Below, piece by piece: positions 63,635 through 64,000 of a DNA stretch of 64,000 nucleotides (positions are counted from its first letter, which is position 1; the number at the start of each line of letters is the position of its first letter). The stretch spans positions 176,330,168 through 176,394,167 of the forward strand of contig NC_091128.1 in the NCBI RefSeq assembly GCF_040183065.1. The letters are read 5' to 3'. The translations under genes and the position numbers were made by a program. The notes beneath the pieces were generated by a model. That model did not search any database and was not told the DNA's origin. It saw nothing but the letters and a program-made list of their open reading frames with translations. This stretch comes from Periplaneta americana. Lineage: Eukaryota; Arthropoda; Insecta; Blattodea; Blattidae.

Positions 63635-64000
63635 GACACCAGTGGCGATTTCTCGGGGGGAGGGAAGGGAGGAACGTCCTCCTCACAATTTTCTTCTTTT
63701 GAAAGTAAATACCAAATGAAATATATGCCTTGAAATTCGAGAAAGATTCGATAATTTTTAAGTTCACAGCTATAAGAAAACCTCGGTTGATCGAGTTTTA
63801 AACGACGCGCACTCATGTGCTGCTAGAGAACTGTGAGAAAGATGCGAGATTGTTTGTGTGGAGGAAAGCCAATCCATTCCTCCTTTACTGCATTTAATAC
63901 ACATAGACAACACCGCGCTAGCGGCGAGAGACAGAAGCAGAGTTTTAAAGCAAGTAAATGAACGGAGAGGGAGGAGATCCTCCTCTGAATCAGCGCATGG
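63635..64000. mobile_element. probable left end of a DNA transposon, cut by the window
   Basis: CACCAGTGGCGATTTCTCGG is a typical start for insect DNA elements, followed by a G-rich stretch and GGAGGAACGTCCTCCT, a small palindrome. The other end is outside the window. Confidence 0.35.

Overview
The window is AT-rich, intron-bearing and crowded with transposable elements, and it reads as nuclear DNA of an insect with a large genome. The most abundant repeat is a LINE whose C-terminal tail (GHVARMGESRN, GRPRRRWEDNIKMDLREVG) I associate with cockroaches, especially Periplaneta americana. That species guess rests on memory of repeat families, not on a search.

Two complete host genes can be rebuilt exon by exon and stand head to head. 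UTP23 (minus strand, 12285 down to 4952; 4 coding exons, 252 aa) is a PIN-domain factor of the small-subunit processome. DUS2 (plus strand, 13476 to 29028; 6 coding exons, 453 aa) is a tRNA dihydrouridine synthase with a TIM barrel and a C-terminal double-stranded-RNA-binding domain. All splice phases close exactly. The roughly 1.2 kb between their start codons must hold both promoters, so an rRNA-processing gene and a tRNA-modifying gene share one control region. A third host gene enters from the left and ends at 1000; only its last coding exon is inside and I could not name it.

Layout. 1-1000: transposase remnant, AT-rich LINE 3' end and the last exon. 1001-4950: unassigned open frames, a LINE ORF1 with zinc knuckles, and an inverted pair of tRNA-derived SINEs. 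4952-12285: UTP23, with LINE fragments in its third intron. 13476-29028: DUS2, whose introns hold a Helitron ending 47 bp before exon 3, a Mutator-like element, two Harbinger-like MITEs (one nested inside another element's terminal repeat), Penelope-like fragments, SINEs and LINE 3' ends. 29029-64000: no host gene recognised. This part holds an apparently intact Tc1 transposon (29932-31405), a decayed Tc1, a Helitron, a tandem array of nine 301-bp tRNA-like units (35593-38301), a mariner-like element, several MITEs, LINE fragments, minisatellites and large palindromes.

The most unusual structure is the 301-bp array. Each unit carries a tRNA-like pol III promoter, and two unit types alternate, one with an intact B box and one with a changed B box, which suggests growth by a 602-bp dimer. 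A second pattern is a hairpin kept near the 3' ends of related LINE copies whose outer stem differs in sequence but stays paired. I saw no LTR retroelement, retroviral copy, Polinton, CRISPR array or bona fide tRNA gene.
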